Of a stretch of 34,280 nt of DNA, positions 34,247 through 34,280 are shown in pieces; position 1 is the stretch's first letter, and each line of letters starts with the position of its first letter. The notes beneath the pieces are model-generated. The model had not been told where the DNA came from. It made no database searches and saw only the letters and a program-made list of their open reading frames with translations. The translations under genes were made by a program, and so were the position numbers. The stretch comes from Jiangella asiatica (GTDB lineage: Bacteria > Actinomycetota > Actinomycetes > Jiangellales > Jiangellaceae). The stretch covers positions 1 to 34,280 of the forward strand of contig NZ_SMKZ01000065.1 in NCBI RefSeq assembly GCF_004349065.1, in the 5' to 3' direction.

Positions 34247-34280
34247 GCCAGTGGGCGGCGGGCCAGGGGTGGGGTACGGG

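Overview
The window is about 34 kb of very GC-rich DNA (roughly 70% or more). GTG starts are frequent, several genes have leaderless-type promoters (TANNNT 6-8 nt before the start codon), and there is an RpfB, a Pmt-type mannosyltransferase, a F420-type LLM oxidoreductase and an IcmB-like cobalamin subunit. All of this points to a filamentous-type actinobacterium. The genus cannot be fixed from the sequence; a Jiangella-like or nocardioid-like soil actinomycete is my guess. No plasmid, phage, CRISPR, tRNA or rRNA feature was seen.

Layout. (1) 1-2135: a DHA3-type MFS exporter, then a Mn2+ (yybP-ykoY) riboswitch controlling a GDT1/TMEM165-type cation transporter. (2) 2132-4682: pmt and rsmI, divergent, a conserved actinobacterial pair. 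(3) 4700-5270: an NTF2-like gene bracketed by long inverted repeats. (4) 5317-11161: an M56 protease and BlaI repressor pair, divergent from cytochrome bd oxidase cydAB across an array of BlaI-type operators, followed by a CPA1 Na+/H+ antiporter and a small basic protein. (5) 11169-18007: accessory genes. These are a PRC-barrel protein, a one-helix membrane protein, a stand-alone LigD polymerase-domain protein, an LLM oxidoreductase behind a MerR/SoxR-like box, an MFS exporter with a divergent ArsR regulator, and an AbiEi/DUF559 protein between two copies of a palindromic repeat. (6) 18035-23858: the conserved metG-tatD-rpfB-rsmA-ispE block (translation, wall resuscitation, ribosome maturation, isoprenoids). 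(7) 24060-28375: a DHFR-like reductase, an ABC-F protein, a secreted M23 peptidase, and an IcmB-like cobalamin subunit behind a perfect CRP box. (8) 28633-34170: a very large secreted phosphodiester glycosidase/metallophosphoesterase, then sucC-sucD of the TCA cycle.

In Mycobacterium tuberculosis pmt-rsmI lies only a few genes from metG-tatD-rpfB-ksgA-ispE. Here the two blocks are separated by about 13 kb of accessory genes. That is the region richest in repeats and self-regulated modules.

The least explained structure is a set of intergenic palindromic elements. Family A (50 bp, four copies) has TGATCA at both ends and supplies stop codons to flanking genes. Family B (about 75 bp, three copies, also TGATCA-ended) forms an inverted pair around the NTF2-like gene. 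A third element follows sucD and has the A arms in reverse order. Other notable signals are two perfect TGTGA-N6-TCACA boxes, a 20-bp perfect palindrome before the LLM gene, a 19-bp dyad between arsR and its exporter, and the BlaI operator array in front of cydA.
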